Source: Polyangiaceae bacterium (GTDB lineage: Bacteria; Myxococcota_A; Polyangia; Polyangiales; Polyangiaceae). Taken from it: a stretch of 64,000 bases of DNA. This document shows positions 26,690-35,804 of this stretch, in pieces; the stretch's first letter is position 1, and every line of letters begins with the position of its first letter. The DNA lies in NCBI GenBank assembly GCA_025936115.1, contig JAICTZ010000034.1, forward strand, positions 1 to 64,000. The letters run 5' to 3'. Both the position numbers and the translations under genes were made by a program. The notes below the pieces were generated by a model. It saw nothing but the letters and a program-made list of their open reading frames with translations, searched no databases and was not told the DNA's origin.

Positions 26690-28486
26690 CTACTTGCCGA
26701 CGAACGTCGTGACGGTCGAGGCGCCGAGCGCCATGGTGAAGGTGCCGTTGCTCACGGGCACGGCGGTCGTCGCCGCGAGGTTCTGGCTCGCCGACGTCAC
26801 GTAAGGAGTCATCGACGCCGGTGCCGTTCCGCCGGCGATCGTGATCGGCACGCTGACATCCGACTTGCCCTTGTTAATGGCCACGATGACGACCGTGCCG
26901 TCCGAGCCGACGTAAGCGGAGGGCAGGACGTCCGCGGGAATGGCGCCCGTGATTTCGACTCGCGTGTAGCCGGGTCGCACGAACTTACTGTAGTTGCCGA
27001 AGGTGTAGTGACGCTTGGTGTCGGTCGAGCCGAGCATCAACCCTTCGTTGTCGCCCGTCTGCGTGTACCACCAGTAGAGCCAAGCCGACGCGTCACCGAC
27101 CACGAGCGCGGAGTGGATCCAGCCTGCGACGGCGACGCCGTTGGCGATGTCGCTGCTCGGCCCCTGCTCCGGCCACCACTTCACGCCGGACATCTCCGTC
27201 TGCCACACCTCTTTCCTGGCGGCAGTGACGTCGCTCGGCCAGGGATACGCCTGCTGCGAGTCGTACTCATGCGTGCCGACGATGTCGAACGCCGCCCACG
27301 CCGTCGCGTCTTTGGCGAGGTAGTGTCCGTAGTCGTAGCCCTCGCCTTTGTCGCAGGCGGCGTTGCTCGGCGGAAAGCCGCACTTCAAGGGGTCCGAGCT
27401 GTTCTTGCCGCCGACGTCGGGTCCCGCCGAAGTGTTGGACCACAGGTGATTCCATTCCGAGGCTTCGGGCGTGATCACCTTGACGCCTGCCGCTTGCAGC
27501 ATCGGACCGACGACCTTGATGAAGGCCACGAGCTCATTGGCCGTGTAGAGCATCGTCGCGTAGTTGCCGTTGCACGGATCGGCGGAGCCACACGACGCGA
27601 AGTCGGGCTCGTTCACGGCGGACATCGCGTAGAGACCGTTCGACTTCGCGAAATTCGTGATGGTCGTCGCCCAAGCGTTGTAGTTCTCCGGCTTCAAATG
27701 CCCGCCGTCGTTCTCACTTCCGTTCGTCTTCATGGTACCCGGCGCAGACCAGCACGATCCGATGATCTTTGTACCGCTGACCTTCTTGACCATAGCCATG
27801 TCGGTCGATTCGTTGCTGTTCTGTAGGGCACCACTCGAATTCATGCCGACGCGTAGAATCGTGAGACCGATATCCTTCGTTGCGTCGAACAGACTCGATG
27901 GCAACGTGGTCGACGCATAAGTGTCATTGATACCGAAGCCCTCGATCTTTTGATGGAGCTGAGTGAGCTGCACCGTCGCGGCGCCGGTATCCGCGCCCGC
28001 GCTGCCGCCGCCACCGGCCGTACCGGCACCGCCCGCACCGCCTGCGCTGCGTCCCGCGCTGCCGCCGCTCGCCCCGCCGCTGCCGATGACTGCGCCGCCC
28101 ATGCCCATTCCCATGCCCGCGACGCCGGTACCGCCCATGCCCCCGCTCGGCACGCCGCCTGAGCCGCCAGTCGCGCCACCGCCCGTCCCCGCAGCCTGGC
28201 TTCCGCCCGTGCCGCCCGCCACGCTGCCGCCCGCTCCGCTGCTGACCGTGCCGCCGGTCCCGCCGCTCGAGCTGCCACCCGTCGTGCCACCAGCCGCGTT
28301 GCCGCCGCCGGTGCCCGCGTGGGCGCCGCTGCCGCCGGTCGAGACGCTACCGCCGCTACCGCCCGCAGCGGTCGTACCGCCAGCGCCACCTTGCTCGCCG
28401 GACGGCGTGGGGCTCGCCTGACTACAAGCGGCGAGTACGAAGAGAAGCGGAGCCGTACCAATTGATTTCAAGTTCATAGGGATCAT
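26690..28486 (-). CDS. GH30 glucuronoxylanase-like endoxylanase, surface lipoprotein
   Basis: 598 residues from ATG 28486 (MIPMNLK; the next ATG is 3 codons later). Lipobox FVLAAC with Cys21, Gly/Ser/Thr linker 22-167, then a GH30 barrel from about 170. Acid/base Glu293 in AVNEPDF, nucleophile Glu431 in VWQTEMSG. A C-terminal beta domain (about 500-598) follows, as in subfamily GH30_8 xylanases (xynC type). It would cut glucuronoxylan outside the cell. Xylanase specificity is inferred from the motif context (HEYDSQQAYPWPSD, WWYTQTGDNEGLM). Confidence 0.87.
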   Translation of the reverse strand: MIPMNLKSIGTAPLLFVLAACSQASPTPSGEQGGAGGTTAAGGSGGSVSTGGSGAHAGTGGGNAAGGTTGGSSSGGTGGTVSSGAGGSVAGGTGGSQAAGTGGGATGGSGGVPSGGMGGTGVAGMGMGMGGAVIGSGGASGGSAGRSAGGAGGAGTAGGGGSAGADTGAATVQLTQLHQKIEGFGINDTYASTTLPSSLFDATKDIGLTILRVGMNSSGALQNSNESTDMAMVKKVSGTKIIGSCWSAPGTMKTNGSENDGGHLKPENYNAWATTITNFAKSNGLYAMSAVNEPDFASCGSADPCNGNYATMLYTANELVAFIKVVGPMLQAAGVKVITPEASEWNHLWSNTSAGPDVGGKNSSDPLKCGFPPSNAACDKGEGYDYGHYLAKDATAWAAFDIVGTHEYDSQQAYPWPSDVTAARKEVWQTEMSGVKWWPEQGPSSDIANGVAVAGWIHSALVVGDASAWLYWWYTQTGDNEGLMLGSTDTKRHYTFGNYSKFVRPGYTRVEITGAIPADVLPSAYVGSDGTVVIVAINKGKSDVSVPITIAGGTAPASMTPYVTSASQNLAATTAVPVSNGTFTMALGASTVTTFVGK

Positions 28487-28524
28487 GACTTTCTCGAACC
28501 GAAAGGGCCGTAAATCAGCCGGAC

Positions 28525-30294
28525 TCAGGGCGTCGTGCGTAGCGTGGCCCAGCCGTGCGCCGGGACCTCGAACTGGTACACGGCGCTGCCGATGCCCACC
28601 GACGTTTTCAAGGACGCAGTGCCCTTGTTGTAGACCTCGGTGACGACGCTGCCGTCCGGGTTCACGAAGGCGAGCGCGTCGGTGCTGCCGCTGAGCTTCA
28701 CGCGTGTAGCGTTCGGCTGGATGTACTGGGAGAAGTGGCGGAACGCGTAATACGCCGGCGTGATGATGAGCTTCTTCGCCGAGCGATCCACCGTCAGAAG
28801 CGCGTTCTGCGGCCAGTTGTCGAGGCTCTTGCCGATGGTGTCGAGCACCATGTTCCAGGCGCTGTACGCGTTGACTCCGGCGACGATCCAATCCCGGATG
28901 AGCTGCCAGCTCTCTTCGCCGTACAGGTGATCGTTTTGCGGCTTGTTGGCGTCGTAGCGACTCTGGTCCCAGTAGGGCGTCGAGAAGTTGTAGTTCCCGC
29001 ACTTGTGCTCCGTCTGCCAAACGGGAGCCTTCTGAGCCAGGCCGGCGACGGCGGCCTGCAGGTTCCACTGCACGCCGAAGCCCTTGACGTATTTCATTGC
29101 GTCCGCGTCCATCGCGACGGCCTTGGCGATGTTGGTGTCGTCGGGATCCTTCGACATGGTCCCGCACCAGACCTCGGCCGTGATGTTGCGCTGGACGAAC
29201 GTGGGCCCGAGGTACGTCTTCATGAAGTCGATGAGCTGCGCCTGCGTCCAATGCACGCGGGCGTAGCCGGGCTCGTTCTGCGGATGGATCGCGACGATCT
29301 TCAGACCTTCCTTCGCGTACTCCTCCACGAACCTCGACATGTAGAGCGCATGCGCCGTGAGCGTCTGCGCGTCGTTCTTCATGTTCGACCCGCTCTCCAT
29401 CCAGGACGGCACGACCCAAGGGCTCGCCCACAGCTTGATGTCGGGCCTGATCTGCAATGCGGCCTTGATGTACGGGATGAGCTTTTCCTTGTCGCGGTCG
29501 ATGGAGAAGTGGTCCATCGTGTAGTCGCCCGCCGTGTCGTCGAGCGTGTACCAGCTCATCGAGTAATCGCTCGCACCCATCGGCAGACGCCCGTAGGCGA
29601 AGTTGGCGCCGTCGGTCGCGTCGAAGAGCAGCTTCATCGCCTTCGTCACGTCGTCCGCGCTGAGGACCGAGAGCGCATCCCAACCCATCTCGTTGAAGCA
29701 CCCGCCGAAGCCGGTGAACTGCTGGTACTTCGTGGTGGCGTCGACCACGAGCGCGGCCGTGCCCGTCGTCGACTCGGTAACCTGGCCGGTCGTGTTCCAG
29801 TAGTCGTTGGCCGCCGACGTCACGAAGCTCGGCAGCGTCGGGCCGCCGCCCGTTCCGGCGCCTCCCATCGCGCTCGTGCCCGCCATGCCCGAGCCACCGG
29901 TCCCAGCCGCGCCGATCGTCCCGGCGGAGCCGCCCGTGACCGCACCCGAGCTGCCGCCGTTACCCGCGGTCCCGCCGCCGCCCTTGCCTGCCCCCGAGCT
30001 CCCACCGAGCGCTGCGCCTGCGGAGCCACCGCTGCTCACCGCCCCGGCACCGCCGCCTAGGGCGCCAGCGCCTGCAGAGCCGCCGGTGCCGCTCCCGCCG
30101 CTGCCGCCGCTTCCACCGCTCGCGCCGGTGCTGCCGCCCGTTCCTCCGCCGCCACTCACCGCGCTGCCGCCGGTGCCGCCGCTGCCGACGACGCCACCCG
30201 TGCCGGATGGCCCTGGATGCGGCGCGGGTTGCGACCCGCACGCGGAAATGCCGAGCGCAAACACCAATCCAACGGCCCTGGAGCTCCGAGACAT
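28525..30294 (-). CDS. GH30 glucosylceramidase/beta-glucanase-like hydrolase, surface lipoprotein
   Basis: 589 residues. Lipobox LGISAC with Cys19, Gly/Ser/Ala linker to about 152, GH30 domain with YQQFTGFGGCFNEMGWDAL at its start, acid/base Glu341 in HPQNEPG and nucleophile Glu429 in VWQTEHKCG. The C-terminal beta domain ends VPAHGWATLRT. It belongs to the GH30_1/GH30_3 type (glucosylceramidase, endo-1,6-beta-glucanase) rather than the xylanase subfamily. It follows the other GH30 by 38 bp, so the two probably share a transcript. Confidence 0.87.
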   Translation of the reverse strand: MSRSSRAVGLVFALGISACGSQPAPHPGPSGTGGVVGSGGTGGSAVSGGGGTGGSTGASGGSGGSGGSGTGGSAGAGALGGGAGAVSSGGSAGAALGGSSGAGKGGGGTAGNGGSSGAVTGGSAGTIGAAGTGGSGMAGTSAMGGAGTGGGPTLPSFVTSAANDYWNTTGQVTESTTGTAALVVDATTKYQQFTGFGGCFNEMGWDALSVLSADDVTKAMKLLFDATDGANFAYGRLPMGASDYSMSWYTLDDTAGDYTMDHFSIDRDKEKLIPYIKAALQIRPDIKLWASPWVVPSWMESGSNMKNDAQTLTAHALYMSRFVEEYAKEGLKIVAIHPQNEPGYARVHWTQAQLIDFMKTYLGPTFVQRNITAEVWCGTMSKDPDDTNIAKAVAMDADAMKYVKGFGVQWNLQAAVAGLAQKAPVWQTEHKCGNYNFSTPYWDQSRYDANKPQNDHLYGEESWQLIRDWIVAGVNAYSAWNMVLDTIGKSLDNWPQNALLTVDRSAKKLIITPAYYAFRHFSQYIQPNATRVKLSGSTDALAFVNPDGSVVTEVYNKGTASLKTSVGIGSAVYQFEVPAHGWATLRTTP

Positions 30295-30482
30295 ACGTTC
30301 TCTTTGCTGCAGTGGTCGCTAGGACGCCAATCTGTTCCACAAAAAAAGCTCCCACGACAGCTCCTGCCCTCGGGACTGCACTCTCGACCGGCCCAACCCG
30401 CCACAAACGAGAGCACCGGCCGATTTTTCACCGGACGCCCGCACCCCGAGCAACTGCACGGGGTCGTTCCTTCGACTCAGCC

Positions 30483-31971
30483 ATGACTTCGCACACCACG
30501 ACCGCAATCTTCTTTTTCTTTGCTGCCACCCTCGGCTGCTCGTCGTCGCCTGACGGAGGGGGTACAGGGAGCGGCGCCACGGGAGGCCACGGCAGCGCGC
30601 TAGCCGGTGCGTCGGGGACGGGCGCGACGGGCCCAGGAGGCGCGACGACGAACGGCGGCGCCACGAACCGAGGTGGCTCGGCGACCGGCGGATCCGGCGC
30701 TGCCGCGCAGAGCGGTCACGGCGGCAGCGGCGGAGTTTCGAATTACGGGCGGGAGCTTTGCCTCGGCGGGTACGCCGAGTAGCGGCGGCTCACCGAACCT
30801 GGGCGGCGCGGGCAATCATGGTGGTGCAGCCGCGGGGGGCGGAGGCTCGAGCGCAGGTGCAGCGACCGGCGGTAGGAGCGCCGGGAGCGGCGGCGCAATG
30901 AGCGGCGCGGCGGGAGCGAGCGGTACGGCGGGAGCGAGCGGCGCGGGAGCGGTGGTCGATGCGACCGCAATGGCGAAGGTCATGGGCTTCGGCGCGAACA
31001 TCGGCAACACGCTCGAGAACACCACGACCTGGGAAACGGGCTGGGGCGAGCCGCTCATCACGCAGGCCTACGTCAACGGCATGGCAAGTCACGGGATCAA
31101 GACGGTGCGAGTGCCCGTTGCGTGGAACACGTACGCGGTGAACGGCGTCATCGATGCGACCAAGATGGATCGCGTGAAGCAGGTCGTGAGCTTGATCGAA
31201 GCTGCCGGCATGTACGCGATCGTGAACATTCACTGGGACGGGGGCTGGATCGACAACGACACCGACGGCAATGCCAATCGCTACAAGCTGACCGACGACG
31301 TGAAAACCAAGTTTGCGTCCTACTGGACACAAATCGCGAAGGCGTTCGCGTCCGTGGACAACAAGCTCGTCTTCGAAAGCCTGAACGAAGAAAGCAAGTT
31401 TTACGTGAACGGCGACACAAGCCAGGCGCCCGACTACGCCGCGCTCAACACGTTGAATCAGCTCTTCGTCACGACGGTGCGCGCACAAGGGGGCTACAAC
31501 ACGGGCCGTGGCCTGCTGATCGCGGGCTTCACGACGGACATCGATCTCACGTGCGTGGACGCGTTCACGGTCCCGAACGATCCCGCGGGCGCCGGCAAGC
31601 TCTTCCTATCCATCCACTACTACACGCCGTACACCTTCTGCGGCCTCGACACGGTCGAGAGCTGGGGCTCACCCCAGACGACGTGGGGTACGGACGCCGA
31701 CAAGGCGACGCTCGACGGCCTCTTCACCAAGCTCGCCGACTTCAGCACCCAAAGACACATTCCCGTGATCATCGGCGAGTTCGGCGTCACGCTCGGCCAG
31801 AACTATCCGCGCGACCAAAACTCGCGCGCGCTCTGGATGGAATCGGTCGCGAAGGCGTCGCTGTCGCGCGGCATGGTGCCCGTACTGTGGGACACGGGCT
31901 CCGACATCAGCCGCACGGACGGCTCCTTCTCGGCCGCGCTCACGAAGGTGATGACCGACATCGGGCAGTGA
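30483..31971 (+). pseudogene. GH5 endoglucanase lipoprotein, interrupted by a frameshift
   Basis: A lipoprotein signal peptide starts at ATG 30483 (lipobox AATLGC, Cys19) and a Gly-rich linker follows. That frame stops at 30782, while the same linker style resumes one frame over (ITGGSFASAGTPSSGG, from about 30751). It then runs through a complete GH5 domain to 31971: IGNTLENTTTWETGWGEP, IVNIHWDGGW, acid/base Glu in FESLNEES, nucleophile Glu in IIGEFGV, and VLWDTGSD at the end. A single extra base between about 30735 and 30755 (for example one A in TCGAATTACG) explains both halves. It may be a sequencing error, a recent mutation in a low-complexity linker, or a switch. The catalytic frame alone has no signal peptide. 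Confidence 0.8.
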
Positions 31972-31987
31972 CGCGGACGCCGAGCAG

Positions 31988-32848
31988 CTATGCGATGGAC
32001 GCGTCGTCCGCGCTGTAAGTGAGCTGCATCCGTTCCCGCAGCCCCGACGAGAAGAACTGTCGCGGCGCGCAGCCGAGCTCGGACTGGAAGGTTCGGTGGC
32101 ACTGAGAGTACGAGCCGAAGCCGACGGCGCTCGCCGCCGACATCAAGTCGCGCTCGCCCGCGTCCATGTAGCGGATCAAATCGAGCAGCCGCGAACGCGC
32201 GCGATAACGGACGAGCGTCATGCCCATGTCACGGTGGAAGTGACGACTGATTTCGCTCGGCTGCACCTCGAGCTCCTGCGCGAGCGCCTCGAGGCCGAGC
32301 TCGGGCGAAAGAGCCATGCGCTTGAGCGCGTGGCGGGTGAGCACGTGTGTCCTGCGGCTCGCGCTCGTGGCGGCGCGCCGGCCGAGCCACTCGATGCGCT
32401 GCCAGAGCTCGGCGCCGAGCTGGTGCACGGAGCGTTGATCGACGATCGTGGCCGCGCGCTCGAGCACCGTCGCGAGCTCACGCGCGCCGAGCCTGACGTG
32501 CAGCGGCATGATCGGCAGAGCTTTTGCGCCGAGCACTTCCGCCGAGTACGCGGGGTCGAGACCGAGGGCATAGAGATACAGATCGGGCGAAGCCGCGAGT
32601 AACTCGTGATCTTGACCGGACGGGAACGCGAGCAGATCTCCTGCCGCCGCCGTGACGACGCCGTCTCCGACCGCGAACGTCGCAGAGCCGCTGACGATCA
32701 CGTTCAGCTCGGGCTCCTCGTGGAAGTGCCGCGGCCGGCGCCCGCCGATCGACTGCGAGTACTTCCACACGAAGGCGCGCTGGCCGCGGTCCGGCAGGAA
32801 ATGCTGAAACAGCGCGTTCTGGCGTGAGCCAGCCATCACGTGCAGCAT
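31988..32848 (-). CDS. AraC-family transcriptional regulator with cupin sensor
   Basis: 286 residues from ATG 32848 (a second ATG is at 32836); upstream frame extension overlaps the esterase gene. The N-terminal cupin region (about 25-115) contains RPRHFHEEPELNVIVSGSATFAVGDG. The C-terminal double HTH (about 180-280) includes LALEALAQELEVQPSEISRHFH-type and MSAASAVGFGSYSQCHRTFQSELGCAPRQF segments. Located between GH5 and a CE1 esterase, it is a good candidate regulator of the polysaccharide genes, sensing a sugar through the cupin. Confidence 0.85.
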   Translation of the reverse strand: MLHVMAGSRQNALFQHFLPDRGQRAFVWKYSQSIGGRRPRHFHEEPELNVIVSGSATFAVGDGVVTAAAGDLLAFPSGQDHELLAASPDLYLYALGLDPAYSAEVLGAKALPIMPLHVRLGARELATVLERAATIVDQRSVHQLGAELWQRIEWLGRRAATSASRRTHVLTRHALKRMALSPELGLEALAQELEVQPSEISRHFHRDMGMTLVRYRARSRLLDLIRYMDAGERDLMSAASAVGFGSYSQCHRTFQSELGCAPRQFFSSGLRERMQLTYSADDASIA

Positions 32849-32916
32849 ATCGCGGCGCAGGGGGACGCGCCAACGGACGGCGCTCACCTGCTCGTGCGCT
32901 CGCGCGCCTCTTTGCG

Positions 32917-34266
32917 TTACGGCAGCGTGTACTTCTTCAGCGCCGGCCAGCCCACGTTTGCGTTGCCGGGCTCGTGCGTTCCGCCCTGCTTCGTGCAGAG
33001 CGTCACCTGGACGCCGCCGGCGCACGACGAGTAGGTAGAGCAGCCGTTGCTGTCTTCAGCCGACGGCGAGCCCGTGCACTGGTCGATGGACGCCCACTTC
33101 GCGAACGTTCCCTTGGCGCCGAGGAAGGTGACGGGCATGCCGGCGACGGCCATGGACGCTCCCCCGTCGTAGTCGACGACGGGATCGCCGGTGCTTCGGA
33201 AGGACACGACGGTGATGGGGCGCGGGGGCGTGCACCCGTCTTCGTTCTCTTTCAGGAGATCGAAAGCGGCGGGCGCGACGGCCGCGAACACGTCGGCGGC
33301 GTGACACGCGACGTAATGAGACATGCCGCCGCCCATGGAGAAGCCGACCGCGTAGACGCGCTTGGTGTCGATGCACGCGACCTTCTCCACGTCTGCGACG
33401 AGTGCCTTCGCGAACGCGACGTCATCGACGTTGGCAACGCAGCACGGGCCGACGTTCCACGCGCCGCCCGAGGGGCCCGACTTGCCGTTCGGGTATGCCG
33501 TGATCACGCCTTCGGCGTCCGTCAGTGACTTGTAAGGTGAGGAGCCTTCCTCCGAAGAACCTGAGCCGCCGAGCGGGTGGAAGTCCACGACGAGCGGCGT
33601 CGCCTTCGTGCCGTCGTATTTGGACGGGACGTGAAGGATGTACGTCCGGCTGTCCGAGCCGACCTGAATCGTCTTGTTGGTGTCGCCGGATTTCAAAGCG
33701 GGAGTCGGGCAAGTCACCGCAGCCGTGCCACCGCCGCCGCCTGCTCCGTTGCCCGCGCTGCCGCCGCCTCCTGCGCTGCCGCTGTTTCCGCCGGCGCCAG
33801 CGACGCCCCCGCCCCCGCTGCCCGACCTACCGCCGGAAGGAACGCCACCTGCGCCCGAAGCGGCACCGCCCGACGCTGCGGCGCCACCGGCGGCTGGAGG
33901 TGATCCGCCCGCGGACCCGCCGGTCGCGCCGGCGGCACCTGCGCTCGCAATCATCCCGCCGTGCCCGGCGTTCGAACCGCCCGCACCTGAGGCGTTCCCG
34001 CCGCCGCTACCGAGTCCACCGCCGACAGCGCCCGTTCCGGCGCCCCCCGTGCTCGCACTGCCTCCACTGCCACCCCCCATACCCCCGCTGCCGCCCGTGC
34101 GGTCGCCCGCGCCGGCGGAGCTCGTGCCGCTGGACCCGCCCGTTGACTGCCCGCCGCTGCCACCCGGCTCGTCGGGCGTGTTTCCACACGCCGTCGCGAG
34201 CAAGAGCGCGGTTGCGACATAACCCACGAGATTGCATGAAAGGTAGGTTCGGGTAGGCTCGGGCAT
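32917..34266 (-). CDS. CE1/PHB-depolymerase-like esterase (feruloyl or acetylxylan esterase), lipoprotein
   Basis: 449 residues. Lipobox LLATAC with Cys27, linker 28-183 (the longest Gly/Ala linker in the cluster), then an alpha/beta hydrolase of the LpqC/CE1 group: RTYILHVPSKYDG, DFHPLGGSG (oxyanion), nucleophile Ser310 in VGFSMGGGMSHY, Asp in TGDPVVDYDGG and His in KQGGTHEPGN. It likely de-esterifies xylan (ferulate or acetate). First of three paralogues in the window. Its promoter carries copy C of the inverted-repeat element. Confidence 0.83.
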   Translation of the reverse strand: MPEPTRTYLSCNLVGYVATALLLATACGNTPDEPGGSGGQSTGGSSGTSSAGAGDRTGGSGGMGGGSGGSASTGGAGTGAVGGGLGSGGGNASGAGGSNAGHGGMIASAGAAGATGGSAGGSPPAAGGAAASGGAASGAGGVPSGGRSGSGGGGVAGAGGNSGSAGGGGSAGNGAGGGGGTAAVTCPTPALKSGDTNKTIQVGSDSRTYILHVPSKYDGTKATPLVVDFHPLGGSGSSEEGSSPYKSLTDAEGVITAYPNGKSGPSGGAWNVGPCCVANVDDVAFAKALVADVEKVACIDTKRVYAVGFSMGGGMSHYVACHAADVFAAVAPAAFDLLKENEDGCTPPRPITVVSFRSTGDPVVDYDGGASMAVAGMPVTFLGAKGTFAKWASIDQCTGSPSAEDSNGCSTYSSCAGGVQVTLCTKQGGTHEPGNANVGWPALKKYTLP

Positions 34267-34302
34267 TTAGCCTCACTTTGGCGTGACGATCCTGCCGCTG
34301 CA

Positions 34303-34320
34303 ATGGGCCGTTCGGCCTAT
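34303..34320 (-). repeat. inverted-repeat element, copy C (ATGGGC-N6-GCCTAT)
   Basis: ATGGGCCGTTCGGCCTAT; read on the minus strand it is ATAGGCCGAACGGCCCAT, matching the consensus. It lies 37 bp upstream of the leftward CE1 esterase start. Confidence 0.7.
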
Positions 34321-34333
34321 GGCCCACCGACCG

Positions 34334-34353
34334 TACGGCTGCCGGCAGCCGTA
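34334..34353. repeat. 20-bp perfect palindrome
   Basis: TACGGCTGCCGGCAGCCGTA is self-complementary over all 20 bases. It sits 14 bp from copy C and could be a cruciform-forming operator or a hairpin in the LuxR leader. Confidence 0.6.
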
Positions 34354-34443
34354 GGGGCCGTGACCCTCCGGGGGCGATCTGCAGGCGAGCTCGAGGGGTG
34401 AAATCAGTGGATATCGCTGCTCTCTGCCATGCTCAGCTGCGGA

Positions 34444-34476
34444 GTGAAAAATCACACGTGTGACGTGAAAAATCAC
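34444..34476. promoter_or_regulatory. tandem GTGAAAAATCAC operators upstream of LuxR gene
   Basis: GTGAAAAATCAC occurs at 34444-34455 and again at 34465-34476, exactly 21 bp (two helical turns) apart. The perfect palindrome TCACACGTGTGA (34452-34463) bridges them, giving a run of alternating GTGA and TCAC half-sites about 90 bp before the LuxR start. Confidence 0.65.
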
Positions 34477-34562
34477 CGCAAGACTGCTTGTTTGAGTCGG
34501 TCGGCAAGCGTCTTGCTCGAAACGAGCTACGCTTACCGACTCACTCCTTAGGAGAGCCGCTC

Positions 34563-35369
34563 GTGAACGTGTCTGGCCTTTCCGTGCTCACTCGCAAGAT
34601 CCTGGTGACGCGACAGTTCGGAGCCGAGGCATGGCGCCAGTTCTACCGTGATGTCGCGAGCGCGCATCGCTGCTTTCGCTCCTTGATCACCGCAGACACG
34701 CTGGTCCCGCTGCCGTCATTCCTCGCATTTCAGGACGAGCTCATGCGCCGCTTTTTCACGGACGACGACGGCTCGTACGCGCAGCTCGGTCGCGAGTCCA
34801 GCCGCTGGGCGGTCGGTGACGGTCCCTTGAAACCAGTGCTCGACGGCAAGGATATCGCGGGCATGATCGCGTCGCTGCCGGCGCTACACGGCGTGTACTT
34901 CAAAGACGCGACGACCCGCTCCGAGGCAGTGCTCACGGGCGCTAGCGTCGAGTACAAGGTGTTCGACCTGCCCCAGTGGCATCCGTATTTCGAGCATTTC
35001 ATCGTCGGCTACATTGCCGAGATTCTCGAGATGTTCTGCGCCAATCCGATTCGCACGGTGCGCCTTCGCGGCGGCGCCGGGAAAGACTTCCACTATCTTT
35101 TGCACGGCGCGCCGGCGGCCGACGACGAGGACGCAGCCGAGCTGCCCAAGCTCCCCGCATTGACGGCGACGCACTACCTCTCCAACCGCGAACTCGAGGT
35201 GCTGCTCCTCGTCGCGCACGGAAGAACGAACGAACAAATCGGTAGCGAGCTCGGCATTTCGAAGAAGACCGCACAGCATCACGTGGCCAACGCCTATCGG
35301 AAGATCGGAGTCTCCGGCCGCGTCGGAGCCGTGGTCTGGCTCGCCGAACGTGGCTTGGTCGGCTCCTGA
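34563..35369 (+). CDS. LuxR-type (GerE HTH) transcriptional regulator
   Basis: 268 residues from GTG 34563, chosen for AGGAG 8 nt upstream; a TTG 25 codons earlier lies within the operator side and lacks a ribosome site. The N-terminal 200 residues (ILVTRQFGAEAWRQFYRDVA ... VEYKVFDLPQWHPYFEHFIVGYIAEILEMF) are an uncharacterised sensor, perhaps of the heme-NO/V4R-like type. The C-terminal HTH is LSNRELEVLLLVAHGRTNEQIGSELGISKKTAQHHVANAYRKIGV. It may bind the GTGA-TCAC sites in its own promoter. Confidence 0.83.
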   Translation: MNVSGLSVLTRKILVTRQFGAEAWRQFYRDVASAHRCFRSLITADTLVPLPSFLAFQDELMRRFFTDDDGSYAQLGRESSRWAVGDGPLKPVLDGKDIAGMIASLPALHGVYFKDATTRSEAVLTGASVEYKVFDLPQWHPYFEHFIVGYIAEILEMFCANPIRTVRLRGGAGKDFHYLLHGAPAADDEDAAELPKLPALTATHYLSNRELEVLLLVAHGRTNEQIGSELGISKKTAQHHVANAYRKIGVSGRVGAVVWLAERGLVGS

Positions 35370-35804
35370 TATTCGCCGCAGCAGGTGCGACGGGAAGCCC
35401 CGCGGACTTTTTGGGGGTTGATGGGAGCACGGCACCCTTGCTCGAAGTCCAGCGTCCGTTGCCGATCACTGACCCGCGACGCACGGGTGCTCGCCGGTTT
35501 TTCACGTAGCTCTTGGTCACTCGTGCCGATCGCGATCTGATCTTCCCAAGATCGCCCCACTCGAGACTAGGCCGACCGGCCCATGTCCGCGTCGCGTCGA
35601 CGCTCGATAGCCGCGATCACCGCATTGCGCCGTGGGAATACATGTCACGACCGCGCCGTGTGGCACAGCCGTCGAGCCGATCTGCATGAGCGCCTGACGC
35701 GCGTGCGGATCCATCGACGGAAGAACAGAGCTTACGCCACTGCCCTGTGCTGACGTGTTTTTCAAATGGCCCGCAAGCGGCTGCGCTTGCGTTCGAGGTT
35801 TTTC
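35370..35804. other. 435-bp intergenic region before the second CE1 gene
   Basis: No credible gene. It contains copy D of the inverted repeat (35567-35584). GAGG before ATG 35805 is a weak ribosome site. I see nothing else definable. Confidence 0.5.
35567..35584 (+). repeat. inverted-repeat element, copy D (CTAGGC-N6-GCCCAT)
   Basis: CTAGGCCGACCGGCCCAT, 221 bp upstream of the next ATG of the CE1 gene and in the same orientation as the gene. Confidence 0.7.

Larger units (their letters stand above)
34267..34562. promoter_or_regulatory. divergent promoter region of CE1 esterase and LuxR gene
   Basis: A 296-bp gap packed with symmetric DNA: the ATAGGC-type element (34303-34320), a 20-bp perfect palindrome (34334-34353) and a double GTGA-TCAC operator (34444-34476). 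AGGAG at 34550-34554 sets the LuxR start at GTG 34563. Confidence 0.65.

Noticed and set aside
28555..30060. A 501-residue frame antisense to the second GH30 gene
   Set aside because: Shadow of a strongly supported catalytic domain.
30379..30396. Sixth possible copy of the ATAGGC inverted repeat in the GH30/GH5 divergent region
   Set aside because: Only the right half matches (CGACCGGCCCA at 30385-30395); the left arm has no agreement.
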